Assembly (NCBI GenBank): GCA_049318625.1
Contig: JBMOGA010000009.1
Location: 1-64,000 of the forward strand
Direction of reading: 5' to 3'
DNA length: 64,000 nucleotides
Origin: JBMOGA01 sp049318625
GTDB lineage: Bacteria > Pseudomonadota > Alphaproteobacteria > Rhizobiales > Hyphomicrobiaceae
Made by a program: the position numbers and the translations under genes
The notes under the pieces: model-generated
Told to the model about the DNA's origin: nothing
Database searches by the model: none
Seen by the model: only the letters and a program-made list of their open reading frames with translations
Shown: piece after piece, positions 16,111-24,423 of the stretch
How positions within the stretch are numbered: the first letter of the stretch is position 1
How the letters are laid out: the number at the start of each line of letters is the position of its first letter

Positions 16111-17787
16111 GTGTCCGCTAGCGCAGCCTCTGCCAACCGGATCGACTTTCTGACAGATCCGAACCGCTATCGCCATTGGAAGCTCAATCTCAAGGGGGCC
16201 ATCGCGGAACTCGTGATGGACGTCGACGAGAACGGCGGTCTTTTCGGCGGCTATCAGCTCAAAATGAACTCCTACGATCTCGGCGTCGACATCGAGCTGG
16301 CCGATGCGGTTCAACGGCTGCGTTTCGAGCATCCCGAGGTCAGGGTCGTCATTCTGCGATCGGCCAAGGATCGGGTCTTCTCGGCTGGCGCCAACATTCG
16401 CATGCTCGCTGGCGCGACCCACGCGCACAAGGTGAACTTCTGCAAATTCACCAACGAGACGCGCAATGCGATGGAGGACGCGAGCCGTCACTCCGGTCAG
16501 AAGTACCTGTGCGTGATCCAAGGGACCGCGGCCGGCGGGGGCTACGAGCTAGCGCTTGCCTGCGACGAGATCATTCTGTCAGATGACGGAAATTCCACGG
16601 TCTCGCTGCCCGAGGTACCTCTGCTGGCCGTTCTGCCGGGCACGGGCGGGCTGACCCGCGTCACCGACAAGCGCAGGGTGCGCCGGGATCTGGCCGATGC
16701 GTTCTGCACGACAGAGGAAGGCATCAAGGGCAAGCGGGCGGTGGCGTGGCGGCTGGTCGACCGGGTCGCGCCGAATTCGAAGCTCGCGGCAGCGGTCGAT
16801 GAGATGGCAGCGCGACTTGCAAGCCTGTCGGATCGCCCGGCGGAAGCTGTCGGCGTGCCGTTGGTGCCGCTCGACCGGACGTTCACCGCTGATGGTGTGT
16901 CCTACTCGCGCATGACTGTGGAGGTCGACCGGACGGCGCGGCGCGCAACCGTGACGCTGCACGGGCCGGAGACCGCGGCGCCCGACGGCATCGAGGGTAT
17001 CGCCACGCAGGGCGCGCAGTTCTGGCCGCTGCGGTTGGCGCGCGAATTCGATGATGCACTGTGCCACCTGAGGCTCAACGAGCGCTCGGCTGGTGTTCTG
17101 ATCTTCAAGAGTCTCGGCGATCCCGCGCTGGTGCTCGGCTACGATGCCCTACTGGAACGGACCCGGGATCATTGGTTGTCGCGCGAGATCCGGTTGTTGT
17201 GGAAGCGCGTTCTCAAGCGGCTGGATGTGACGTCGCGATCGCTGGTCACGCTCGTCGAGCCGGGCTCGTGCTTTGCCGGGACGCTGGCCGAAATCGTGCT
17301 CGCCGCCGATCGCTCGATCATGCTTGCGGGCGCCTTGCCGGGCGACAATCGGCCAGCGCCGACACTGGTGCTCGGAGCGATGAACTTCGGCGCCTATCCG
17401 ATGCCGAACGACCTGACCCGGCTCGCTACGCGGTTTATCGGCGAACCCCAGAGTATCGAAGCGGCGAGGGAGAGAATGGGTCAGGCGCTTTCGGCCGAGG
17501 AGGCCGAGGCGGCCGGGCTGGTGACGTTCGCTTATGACCACGTCGATTGGGCCGACGAAGTGCGCATCTTCCTCGAAGAGCGGGCGAGTTTCTCGGCCGA
17601 CAGCCTGACCGGGCTCGAAGCCAACCTCAGGTTCGCAGGACCGGAGACGATGGAGACGAAGATTTTCGGCCGGCTGACGGCTTGGCAAAACTGGATCTTC
17701 CAGCGTCCCAATGCGGCCGGCGGCGACGGTGCCCTGAAGCGCTACGGCTCGGGCGTGAAGGCCAGTTTCGACCCGGAGCGGACGTGA
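16111..17787 (+). CDS. boxC: 2,3-epoxybenzoyl-CoA dihydrolase (BoxC)
   Basis: 558 residues, the usual BoxC length; start is GTG 16111 behind AGGGAGCGAGG. BoxC belongs to the enoyl-CoA hydratase/isomerase superfamily and opens 2,3-epoxybenzoyl-CoA with two waters to 3,4-dehydroadipyl-CoA semialdehyde and formate. The crotonase core is visible as DRVFSAGANIRMLAG near residue 90, GTAAGGGYELALACDEI near residue 140 and LPEVPLLAVLPGTGGL; a second crotonase-like half follows. It precedes boxB by 75 bases. The formate released here could feed the formate dehydrogenase and formate-THF ligase encoded further on. Confidence 0.92.
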   Translation: MSASAASANRIDFLTDPNRYRHWKLNLKGAIAELVMDVDENGGLFGGYQLKMNSYDLGVDIELADAVQRLRFEHPEVRVVILRSAKDRVFSAGANIRMLAGATHAHKVNFCKFTNETRNAMEDASRHSGQKYLCVIQGTAAGGGYELALACDEIILSDDGNSTVSLPEVPLLAVLPGTGGLTRVTDKRRVRRDLADAFCTTEEGIKGKRAVAWRLVDRVAPNSKLAAAVDEMAARLASLSDRPAEAVGVPLVPLDRTFTADGVSYSRMTVEVDRTARRATVTLHGPETAAPDGIEGIATQGAQFWPLRLAREFDDALCHLRLNERSAGVLIFKSLGDPALVLGYDALLERTRDHWLSREIRLLWKRVLKRLDVTSRSLVTLVEPGSCFAGTLAEIVLAADRSIMLAGALPGDNRPAPTLVLGAMNFGAYPMPNDLTRLATRFIGEPQSIEAARERMGQALSAEEAEAAGLVTFAYDHVDWADEVRIFLEERASFSADSLTGLEANLRFAGPETMETKIFGRLTAWQNWIFQRPNAAGGDGALKRYGSGVKASFDPERT

Positions 17788-17862
17788 TGGCCGGCCCGGT
17801 CCCCGGTTGCTGCGTGCCGGTCCGAGACGAACCTGCCTGCGTTTCCAGTATCGAGGTTTCCC

Positions 17863-19314
17863 ATGGCTGAGACCACCCACGTCGACTACTCGACCAAGAT
17901 CCCGAACAACGTCGGGCTGATGGACGATCAGCGCGTGCTCAAGGCGCTCGAGCAATGGCATCCCGGCTACATCGACTGGTGGATGACCATGGGGCCGGAG
18001 GGATTTCAGGCGTCGGAGGTGTACCTGCGAACCGCCGTGTCGATCGACCCCAAGGGGTGGGCCAAGTTCGACTATGTGCGGATGCCCGAGTACCGCTGGG
18101 GAATCCTGCTCGCCCCGCGCGAGGATGAGCGCAAGGTCAACTTCGGCGCCCACAAAGGCGAGAAGGCGTGGCAGGATGTTCCAGGCGAATACCGCGCCAT
18201 GCTCCGGCGGCTGATCGTCATCCAGGGCGACACGGAACCGGCGTCGGTCGAGCAACAGCGTTTTCTCGGCAAGACCGCACCCTCGCTCTACGACATGCGC
18301 AATCTGTTCCAGGTGAACGTCGAGGAAGGGCGGCACCTGTGGGCTATGGTGTACCTGCTGCACAAGTACTTCGGGAAGGACGGCCGCGACGAGGCCGAGG
18401 AACTGCTGCAGCGGCGCTCCGGCGATGCCGACAAACCGCGCATGCTCGGCGCCTTCAACGAGGAGACGCCGGACTGGCTGTCGTTCTTCATGTTCACGTA
18501 CTTCACCGACCGCGACGGCAAGATGCAGCTCGAGAGTCTCGCGCAATCGGGGTTCGATCCGATGTCGCGCACCTGCCGGTTCATGCTGACCGAAGAGGCG
18601 CATCACATGTTCGTCGGCGAGACGGGCGTGGGGCGGATCATCGAGCGCACCTGCCAGGCGATGACTGAGGCCGGCATCGAGGACCCCTATGACATCGATG
18701 CCGTGCGGCGGCTCGGCGTGGTCGATCTGCCGACGTTGCAGAAGAAGGCCAATCTGCATTTCACGCTGTCGCTCGACCTGTTCGGATCGGAGGTGTCCAC
18801 CAACGCCGCGAACTACTACAACGCGGGTCTCAAAGGCCGCTTCCAGGAAATCAAGATCGAGGACGATCACCGGCTGACGACAGCGACCTATCCGGTTCTC
18901 AAATTCGTCGACGGGCAGATCAAGATGGTCGACGAGCCGGCGCTGACGGCGATCAACATGCGGCTGCGCGACGACTATGTGAAGGACTGCCAAGGCGGCG
19001 TGAATCGCTGGAACAAGATCATCGAGAAGCTCGGCATCAAGTTCCAGCTCAAGCTGCCGTCGGTCGCCTTCCACCGGCAGATCGGCGAGTTCAAGGCCAT
19101 CGAAGCGTCGCCGGATGGCGAGTTGCTCTCCGCCGATCAGTGGCGCGCCCGGAAGGATGCATGGTTGCCGTCGCGAGACGATGGCGACTACGTGGCGTCG
19201 CTGATGAAGCCGATCTGGGGCCGCGGGCAGTATGCGGACTGGATTGCGCCGCCGAAGGTCGGCATCGACAGCAAGCCCGGCGACTTCGAGTACGTGAAGA
19301 TCCACCAGGCTTGA
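17863..19314 (+). CDS. boxB: Benzoyl-CoA 2,3-epoxidase subunit BoxB
   Basis: 483 residues, standard for BoxB, the diiron oxygenase component that epoxidises benzoyl-CoA using O2 and electrons from BoxA. Diiron-ligand regions are visible in EQQRFLGKTAPSLYDM, QVNVEEGRHLWAMVYLLHKYFG and LTEEAHHMFVGETG. The start ATG 17863 lies 75 bases after boxC, so boxC and boxB are probably one transcript. Its 3 prime end faces panB with only 39 bases between stops. Confidence 0.94.
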   Translation: MAETTHVDYSTKIPNNVGLMDDQRVLKALEQWHPGYIDWWMTMGPEGFQASEVYLRTAVSIDPKGWAKFDYVRMPEYRWGILLAPREDERKVNFGAHKGEKAWQDVPGEYRAMLRRLIVIQGDTEPASVEQQRFLGKTAPSLYDMRNLFQVNVEEGRHLWAMVYLLHKYFGKDGRDEAEELLQRRSGDADKPRMLGAFNEETPDWLSFFMFTYFTDRDGKMQLESLAQSGFDPMSRTCRFMLTEEAHHMFVGETGVGRIIERTCQAMTEAGIEDPYDIDAVRRLGVVDLPTLQKKANLHFTLSLDLFGSEVSTNAANYYNAGLKGRFQEIKIEDDHRLTTATYPVLKFVDGQIKMVDEPALTAINMRLRDDYVKDCQGGVNRWNKIIEKLGIKFQLKLPSVAFHRQIGEFKAIEASPDGELLSADQWRARKDAWLPSRDDGDYVASLMKPIWGRGQYADWIAPPKVGIDSKPGDFEYVKIHQA

Positions 19315-19353
19315 TGGTGCGCAATGATGGTGGGTGAGGGACGGCGCGGCCCG

Positions 19354-20214
19354 TCAAGTTGCCTTGGTGGATTTCGAGGCGTCCTTGGCGCCGGCCGGCT
19401 GCTTCATGGTGTAGACGTGCTCTTCGGCAGGGAAGCTGCGCGCGCGCACGGCCGCCGCATAGTCGGCGATCGCGCCGTCGATGGCCGCGCCCATCGCGGC
19501 GAAGCGCTTGACGAACTTGGGCACGCGCGGTGTCAGCCCGAGCATGTCCTCCATCACCAGGATCTGGCCGTCGCAGGCGGGCGAAGCGCCGATGCCGATG
19601 GTCGGAATGGTGATCGCGGCGGTGAGGCGGCGGGCGAGCGGCTCGGCAATGCCTTCGAGTACGGCGGCAAAGGCGCCGGCTTCGGCCACGGCGGCCGCGT
19701 CGGCCTCCAGCGCGGCCCATTGCTCCTGCTCGCGGCCTTGCACCCGGAATCCGCCGAGCGTGTTGATCGACTGCGGCGTCAGGCCGATGTGCGCCAATAC
19801 CGGGATGCCCCGCTCGGTCAGGTAGGCGATAGTTGCTGCCATATGGCGCCCGCCCTCGAGCTTGATGGCTCCGCACTGCGTCTCCTTGAGGACGCGGGCG
19901 GCGTTACGGAAGGCCACGGCCGGGCTTTCCTCGTAGGAGCCAAACGGCATGTCGACGACCACGAGGGCGCGCCGGGCGCCGCGCGCCACAGCCTGACCGT
20001 GGGCAATCATGATCTCGAGCGAGACCGGCAGCGTCGTTTCGTGGCCGTACATCAGCATGCCGAGGCTGTCGCCGACCAGCAGCAGATCCACATGCTTGTC
20101 CGCGATGGCCGCGGTGTGGGCGTGATACGCCGTGAGTGCAACGATCGGGTCGCCGCCCTTGCGGTGGCGGATGTCGACGGACGAGATGCGACGGACGGCC
20201 GGTTCGACGGACAT
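19354..20214 (-). CDS. panB: 3-methyl-2-oxobutanoate hydroxymethyltransferase
   Basis: 286 residues; ATG 20214 is preceded by AAGGAAA. PanB adds a hydroxymethyl group from 5,10-methylene-THF to 2-oxoisovalerate, the first committed step of pantothenate synthesis. Signature segments are LVGDSLGM, IKLEGG, GIPVLAHIGLTPQ and TIGIGASPACDGQ. It is a lone biosynthetic gene placed on the opposite strand between boxB and boxA, and is divergent from boxA with 137 bases between starts. Pantothenate is a CoA precursor, and the gene uses a THF cofactor, but a functional link to the surrounding CoA-thioester pathways is speculative. Confidence 0.92.
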   Translation of the reverse strand: MSVEPAVRRISSVDIRHRKGGDPIVALTAYHAHTAAIADKHVDLLLVGDSLGMLMYGHETTLPVSLEIMIAHGQAVARGARRALVVVDMPFGSYEESPAVAFRNAARVLKETQCGAIKLEGGRHMAATIAYLTERGIPVLAHIGLTPQSINTLGGFRVQGREQEQWAALEADAAAVAEAGAFAAVLEGIAEPLARRLTAAITIPTIGIGASPACDGQILVMEDMLGLTPRVPKFVKRFAAMGAAIDGAIADYAAAVRARSFPAEEHVYTMKQPAGAKDASKSTKAT

Positions 20215-20351
20215 GACGACATTTCCTTGTGCGGCGCGAGACGGCTCGGCGAGCGGGTAGGGCAAACGGGCGGCATTGTCACGCGGCACGTGTGGGTGTC
20301 TGCGGCATGTCAGATGACCGCGCGGCGCGGCCAGCCTGATGCAGGCCGGCC

Positions 20352-21548
20352 ATGACCGAGGCGGCGACACTCAAAAAACAGCATCTCATCGATCCGGAAA
20401 TCTGCATCCGGTGCAATACCTGCGAGGCCACGTGTCCGGTCGGGGCGGTGACGCACAACGACGTCAACTATGTCGTCGATGCGGAGAAGTGCAATGCTTG
20501 CCTGGATTGCATCGCGCCGTGTCCGACCGGATCGATCGACAACTGGCGGATCGTGCGCGCGGCCTACTCGCTCGAGGAGCAGTTGGCGTGGACCGAGCTG
20601 CCCCGCCAGGACGATCTCGGCGAGGCGGCCAACGTCGTGGTCGAGGCTTTCGAGAGCGAGATTGCGGCGCTGCTCGCGACGGCGCATGCCGGCAGTGGTG
20701 GCAAGCCGATCGCTCCGAAGTCCGCCGCCAAGCCAACGGTCAATCTTTACAGCCGTGCGAAGCCCGCCATCGCCACGGTGCAGGGCAATTTCCGGATCAC
20801 CAGCGCGGATGCCGAGAGTGACGTGCGCCACATCGTGCTCGGGTTCGGCGATACCCAACTTCCGGTGCTCGAAGGTCAGTCGGTCGGTATCGTTCCGCCG
20901 GGCTTGCGCGCGGATGGTCGCCCTCACGACATACGGCTGTATACGATCTCCAGTGCCCGCGACGGCGAGAAGCGAAACGCCAACAACATCGCGCTGACGG
21001 TCAAACGCGCACCGGGTGGCGTGGCGTCGGGCTATCTGTGCGATCTCAAGGTTGGTGACCGGGTCGCGGTAACGGGGCCTTTCGGCGCGACCTTCCTGAT
21101 GCCGGACGATCCCGCGGCCGATATCGTCATGATCTGCACCGGCACCGGGTCGGCGCCGTTCCGCGCGTTCACGGAGCGCCGCCGGCGGGCGATGCCGGGC
21201 GCGCCGGGTCGCCTCGTCATGTTCTTCGGTGCGCGCACGCCCGAGGAACTGCCCTATTTCGGGCCGTTGCAGAAGGTTCCCCCGTCGGTACTCGAGCAGC
21301 ACCTCGTCTTTTCGCGGATCGACGGTCGTGCCAAGGAATACGTGCAGGACCGGTTGCGGACGCAGGGCGATCGCGTGGCCGAACTCCTGCGGCGCCCGTC
21401 GACGCACATCTTCATCTGCGGCCTCAGGGGCATGGAGACGGGAGTCGACGAAGCTCTTGCCGATGTCTGCCGTGGGCATGGTCTCGACTGGGTGCAGTTG
21501 AAACCCGAAATGCGGTCCAGCGGACGCTATCACGTCGAAACGTATTGA
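20352..21548 (+). CDS. boxA: Benzoyl-CoA 2,3-epoxidase subunit BoxA (reductase)
   Basis: 398 residues. The N-terminus carries two [4Fe-4S] ferredoxin motifs, CIRCNTCEATCP and CNACLDCIAPCP, followed from residue ~140 by an FAD/NADP ferredoxin-reductase domain with RLYTISSAR (FAD), GTGSAPFRAFTE and a C-terminal IFICGLRGME. BoxA passes NADPH electrons to BoxB. Start ATG 20352 has only a weak GCAGG upstream. It is separated from boxB by the inverted panB gene, so it must have its own promoter in the 20215-20351 gap. Convergent with the formate dehydrogenase operon. Confidence 0.93.
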   Translation: MTEAATLKKQHLIDPEICIRCNTCEATCPVGAVTHNDVNYVVDAEKCNACLDCIAPCPTGSIDNWRIVRAAYSLEEQLAWTELPRQDDLGEAANVVVEAFESEIAALLATAHAGSGGKPIAPKSAAKPTVNLYSRAKPAIATVQGNFRITSADAESDVRHIVLGFGDTQLPVLEGQSVGIVPPGLRADGRPHDIRLYTISSARDGEKRNANNIALTVKRAPGGVASGYLCDLKVGDRVAVTGPFGATFLMPDDPAADIVMICTGTGSAPFRAFTERRRRAMPGAPGRLVMFFGARTPEELPYFGPLQKVPPSVLEQHLVFSRIDGRAKEYVQDRLRTQGDRVAELLRRPSTHIFICGLRGMETGVDEALADVCRGHGLDWVQLKPEMRSSGRYHVETY

Positions 21549-21551
21549 CGT

Positions 21552-21579
21552 GGACCCGGGCCGAACGGGACCCGGGTCC
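21552..21579. terminator. Hairpin between convergent boxA and formate dehydrogenase genes
   Basis: GGACCCGGG at 21552-21560 pairs perfectly with CCCGGGTCC at 21571-21579, in a 39-base gap between two convergent stops. There is no T-run on either side, so it may act as a stabilising or Rho-assisted end rather than a classic terminator. Confidence 0.4.
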
Positions 21580-21587
21580 GGCGTCGC

Positions 21588-24365
21588 TCACTCGGCAGCC
21601 AGCACATCGCTCGGCCGCTCGATCCGAGCGGCGCAGTACTTGAACTCGGGGATCTTGCCCATCGGATCGAGCTGCGGATTGGTCAGCATGTTCGCCGGCG
21701 CTTCTGCGAAGGCGAACGGAATGAAGATCATGCCTTCTGCCACGTCGCGGTCGGCACGCGCCTTGAGCGTGATCGCGCCGCGACGGGTGGCGACGGTGAT
21801 CCGCTCGCCCGGGTTGATGCCGAGACGGTCGAGTTCGCGCGGATGAAGGCCGGCGACGGCCTCGGGCTCCAGGGCGTCGAGTGTCTTGGCGCGCCGGGTC
21901 ATGGAGCCGGTGTGCCAATGCTCGAGCATGCGGCCGGTGGTCAGAACCATCGGGTACTCGTCGTCCGGCAATTCGCTCGGCGGCAGGAGGTCGGCCGGCA
22001 CGATCCTGGCGCGACCCGACGCGGTCGGGAACGACGTCGCGAAGATGATCTCGCTGCCGGGCTGGTCGGGGGCCGCACACGGATAGGTGACCGCATCCTC
22101 GCGCTCGAGCCGCTGCCACGTGATGTTGGCGAGCGAGGGCATGACCTTGGTCATTTCCGCGAACACCTCGGAGATGTGACCGTAGTTCCAGTTCAGACCG
22201 ATGCGCCGGGCGAGTTCCTGGATCAGCAGCCAGTCCTGGCGTGCCTCACCGGGTGGCGACACGACGGGACGGGCGATCTGAACCTGCCGGTTGGTGTTGG
22301 TGAAGGTTCCCCACTTCTCGGCGTGGGCCGAGGCCGGCAGCACGACGTCGGCGTGCCAGGCGGTCTCGGTCAAGAAAATGTCCTGCACGACCAGATGCTC
22401 GAGGTGGGCCAATGCCTCGCGTGCATGCTGGGCGTCGGGATCGGACATCGCCGGGTTCTCGCCCATGATGTACATGGCCTTGATCTCGTCGCGCAGGATC
22501 GCATGCACGATCTCGACGACGGTGAGCCCGCGCTTGGCATCGAGCGTGGTGCCCCACAAGTCTTCATAGGACTTGCGGATCTCCGGGTTCTCGACGGACT
22601 TGTAGTTCGGAAACACCATCGGGATGAGGCCTGCATCCGAGGCGCCCTGCACGTTGTTCTGACCACGGAGGGGGTGGAGACCAGTGCCGGGCCGGCCGAT
22701 CTGGCCGGTGGTCAGCGCGAGCGCGATCAGGCAGCGGGCATTGTCGGTGCCGTGGGTGTGCTGGGATATGCCCATGCCCCAGAAGATCAGCGAGCGTTCG
22801 GACTTGGCGTAGAGTCGGGCGACCTCGCGGATGGTGGCGGCGGGGATGCCGCAGACCGGCTCCATCTGCTCAGGCGTGAAGTCCTGCACCTTGGCCTTGA
22901 GACTCTCGTATCCCTCGGTGTGCGCCTGGACGTACTGGATGTCGACGAGCCCTTCATTGATGATCGTGTTGAGCATGGCATTGAGCAATGCCACGTCGCG
23001 ACCGGGGGTGAACTGCAGCACGTGGCTGGCGTAGCGGGCGAGGCCCTGGTTCTGGCCGCGCGGATCCATGACGATCAGCTTGGCGCCGCGGGCGGCGGCG
23101 TTCTTGAGGTAGGTGGCGGCGACCGGGTGGTTCTCGGCCGGGCGGGCCCCGATCACGATGATGCAGTCGCTGTCCTTGGCGGCGGTGAACGGTGCGGTCA
23201 CGGCACCGGAGTTCAAGCCCTCCATCAGTGCGGCGACGGAGGAGGCGTGGCACAGGCGCGTGCAGTGGTCGACGTTGTTGGTGCCGAAGCCCTGGCGGAC
23301 CAGCTTCTGGAAGAGGTAGGCCTCCTCGTTGGAGCCCTTGGCGGAGCCGAAGCCCGCCATGGCCTTGCCGCCGTCGCGGTCGCGGACGGTCGCGAGGCCC
23401 TTGGCGGCGCGCTCGAGCGCTTCCTCCCAGGTGGCCTCGCGGAACACCGTGTGGAGGTCCTCGCTGCGCAACCGCATGTCGGCATCCTTCGCCACCCCGT
23501 CGCGGCGGATCAGCGGCTTGGTGAGGCGGTCGGGATGGTGGATGTAGTCGAAGCCGAAACGGCCCTTGACGCACAGTCGGTTGTTGTTGGCCGGCCCGTT
23601 GCGGCCGTCGACGTAGAGGATCTTGTCGTCGCGGACATGAACGGTGGTCTGGCAGCCGACGCCGCAATAGGGGCAGAGGGTGTCGACGCTCTTGTCCTCG
23701 TAGGCGATGCGGCGTCCCTTGTCGTCGAGCAGGCTCGCTTCCATCAGCGCGCCGGTCGGGCACGCCTGTACGCACTCGCCGCAGGCGACGCAGGTCGATT
23801 CGCCCATGGCTTTGTCGAAGTCGAACACGATCTTCGCGCCAGCGCCGCGATAGGCCATGCCGATCACGTCGTTGTGCTGGACCTCGCGGCAGGCGCGCAC
23901 GCACAGCCCGCAGCTGATGCAGGCGTCGAGATTGACGGCGATGGCGGCGTGGGAGGTGTCGGCGGCCGGGCGGTCGCCGACCGGGTAGCGGCTGGTGGTG
24001 GCGATCCCCATTTCGCCGACCCACCCCCAGAACTTGGACGACGGATCATGGCTGTCCTCGCGGACCGGCTGGTCGGCGATCAGCAGCTCGAAGACCATTT
24101 CGCGACCCTTGGTGGCGCGCTCGGTCGCAGTCTTCACCTTCATTCCCGGGGTCGGCTTTCTGATGCAGGAGGCGGCCAGCACCCGCTCGCCCTCCACTTC
24201 GACCACGCAGGCGCGGCAATTCCCGTCGGCGCGATAGCCGGGCGCCGGGTTCCAGCACAGATGCGGGATCGTGGTGCCGTGGCGCTGGGCCACCTGCCAG
24301 ATGGTTTCGCCGGGCTCGGCTTCTACCGCCTTGCCGTCGAGCTCGAAGGTGATCTTGTCGGTCAT
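21588..24365 (-). CDS. fdsA: NAD-dependent formate dehydrogenase, alpha (molybdopterin/tungstopterin) subunit
   Basis: 925 residues; ATG 24365. Order of domains: N-terminal [2Fe-2S] ferredoxin (CWNPAPGYRADGNCRACVVEVEG), two 4Fe-4S clusters near 150-210 (CISCGLCVRACREVQ, CVACGECVQACPTG), a further cluster CPYCGVGCQTT near 230, then the molybdopterin oxidoreductase core with the metal-ligand Cys in TRLCHASSV near 380 and GTDNARC near 540. It oxidises formate to CO2 and reduces the beta subunit. It is last in the sucC-sucD-beta-alpha operon, 58 bases after the beta gene. No fdsD or fdhD accessory gene is found nearby. Confidence 0.92.
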   Translation of the reverse strand: MTDKITFELDGKAVEAEPGETIWQVAQRHGTTIPHLCWNPAPGYRADGNCRACVVEVEGERVLAASCIRKPTPGMKVKTATERATKGREMVFELLIADQPVREDSHDPSSKFWGWVGEMGIATTSRYPVGDRPAADTSHAAIAVNLDACISCGLCVRACREVQHNDVIGMAYRGAGAKIVFDFDKAMGESTCVACGECVQACPTGALMEASLLDDKGRRIAYEDKSVDTLCPYCGVGCQTTVHVRDDKILYVDGRNGPANNNRLCVKGRFGFDYIHHPDRLTKPLIRRDGVAKDADMRLRSEDLHTVFREATWEEALERAAKGLATVRDRDGGKAMAGFGSAKGSNEEAYLFQKLVRQGFGTNNVDHCTRLCHASSVAALMEGLNSGAVTAPFTAAKDSDCIIVIGARPAENHPVAATYLKNAAARGAKLIVMDPRGQNQGLARYASHVLQFTPGRDVALLNAMLNTIINEGLVDIQYVQAHTEGYESLKAKVQDFTPEQMEPVCGIPAATIREVARLYAKSERSLIFWGMGISQHTHGTDNARCLIALALTTGQIGRPGTGLHPLRGQNNVQGASDAGLIPMVFPNYKSVENPEIRKSYEDLWGTTLDAKRGLTVVEIVHAILRDEIKAMYIMGENPAMSDPDAQHAREALAHLEHLVVQDIFLTETAWHADVVLPASAHAEKWGTFTNTNRQVQIARPVVSPPGEARQDWLLIQELARRIGLNWNYGHISEVFAEMTKVMPSLANITWQRLEREDAVTYPCAAPDQPGSEIIFATSFPTASGRARIVPADLLPPSELPDDEYPMVLTTGRMLEHWHTGSMTRRAKTLDALEPEAVAGLHPRELDRLGINPGERITVATRRGAITLKARADRDVAEGMIFIPFAFAEAPANMLTNPQLDPMGKIPEFKYCAARIERPSDVLAAE

Positions 24366-24423
24366 CGTGTCCTCCGCCAGGGTACCAGGCGTTCAAACGG
24401 GTTTCGCGTGCGGCCGAAGGGCG

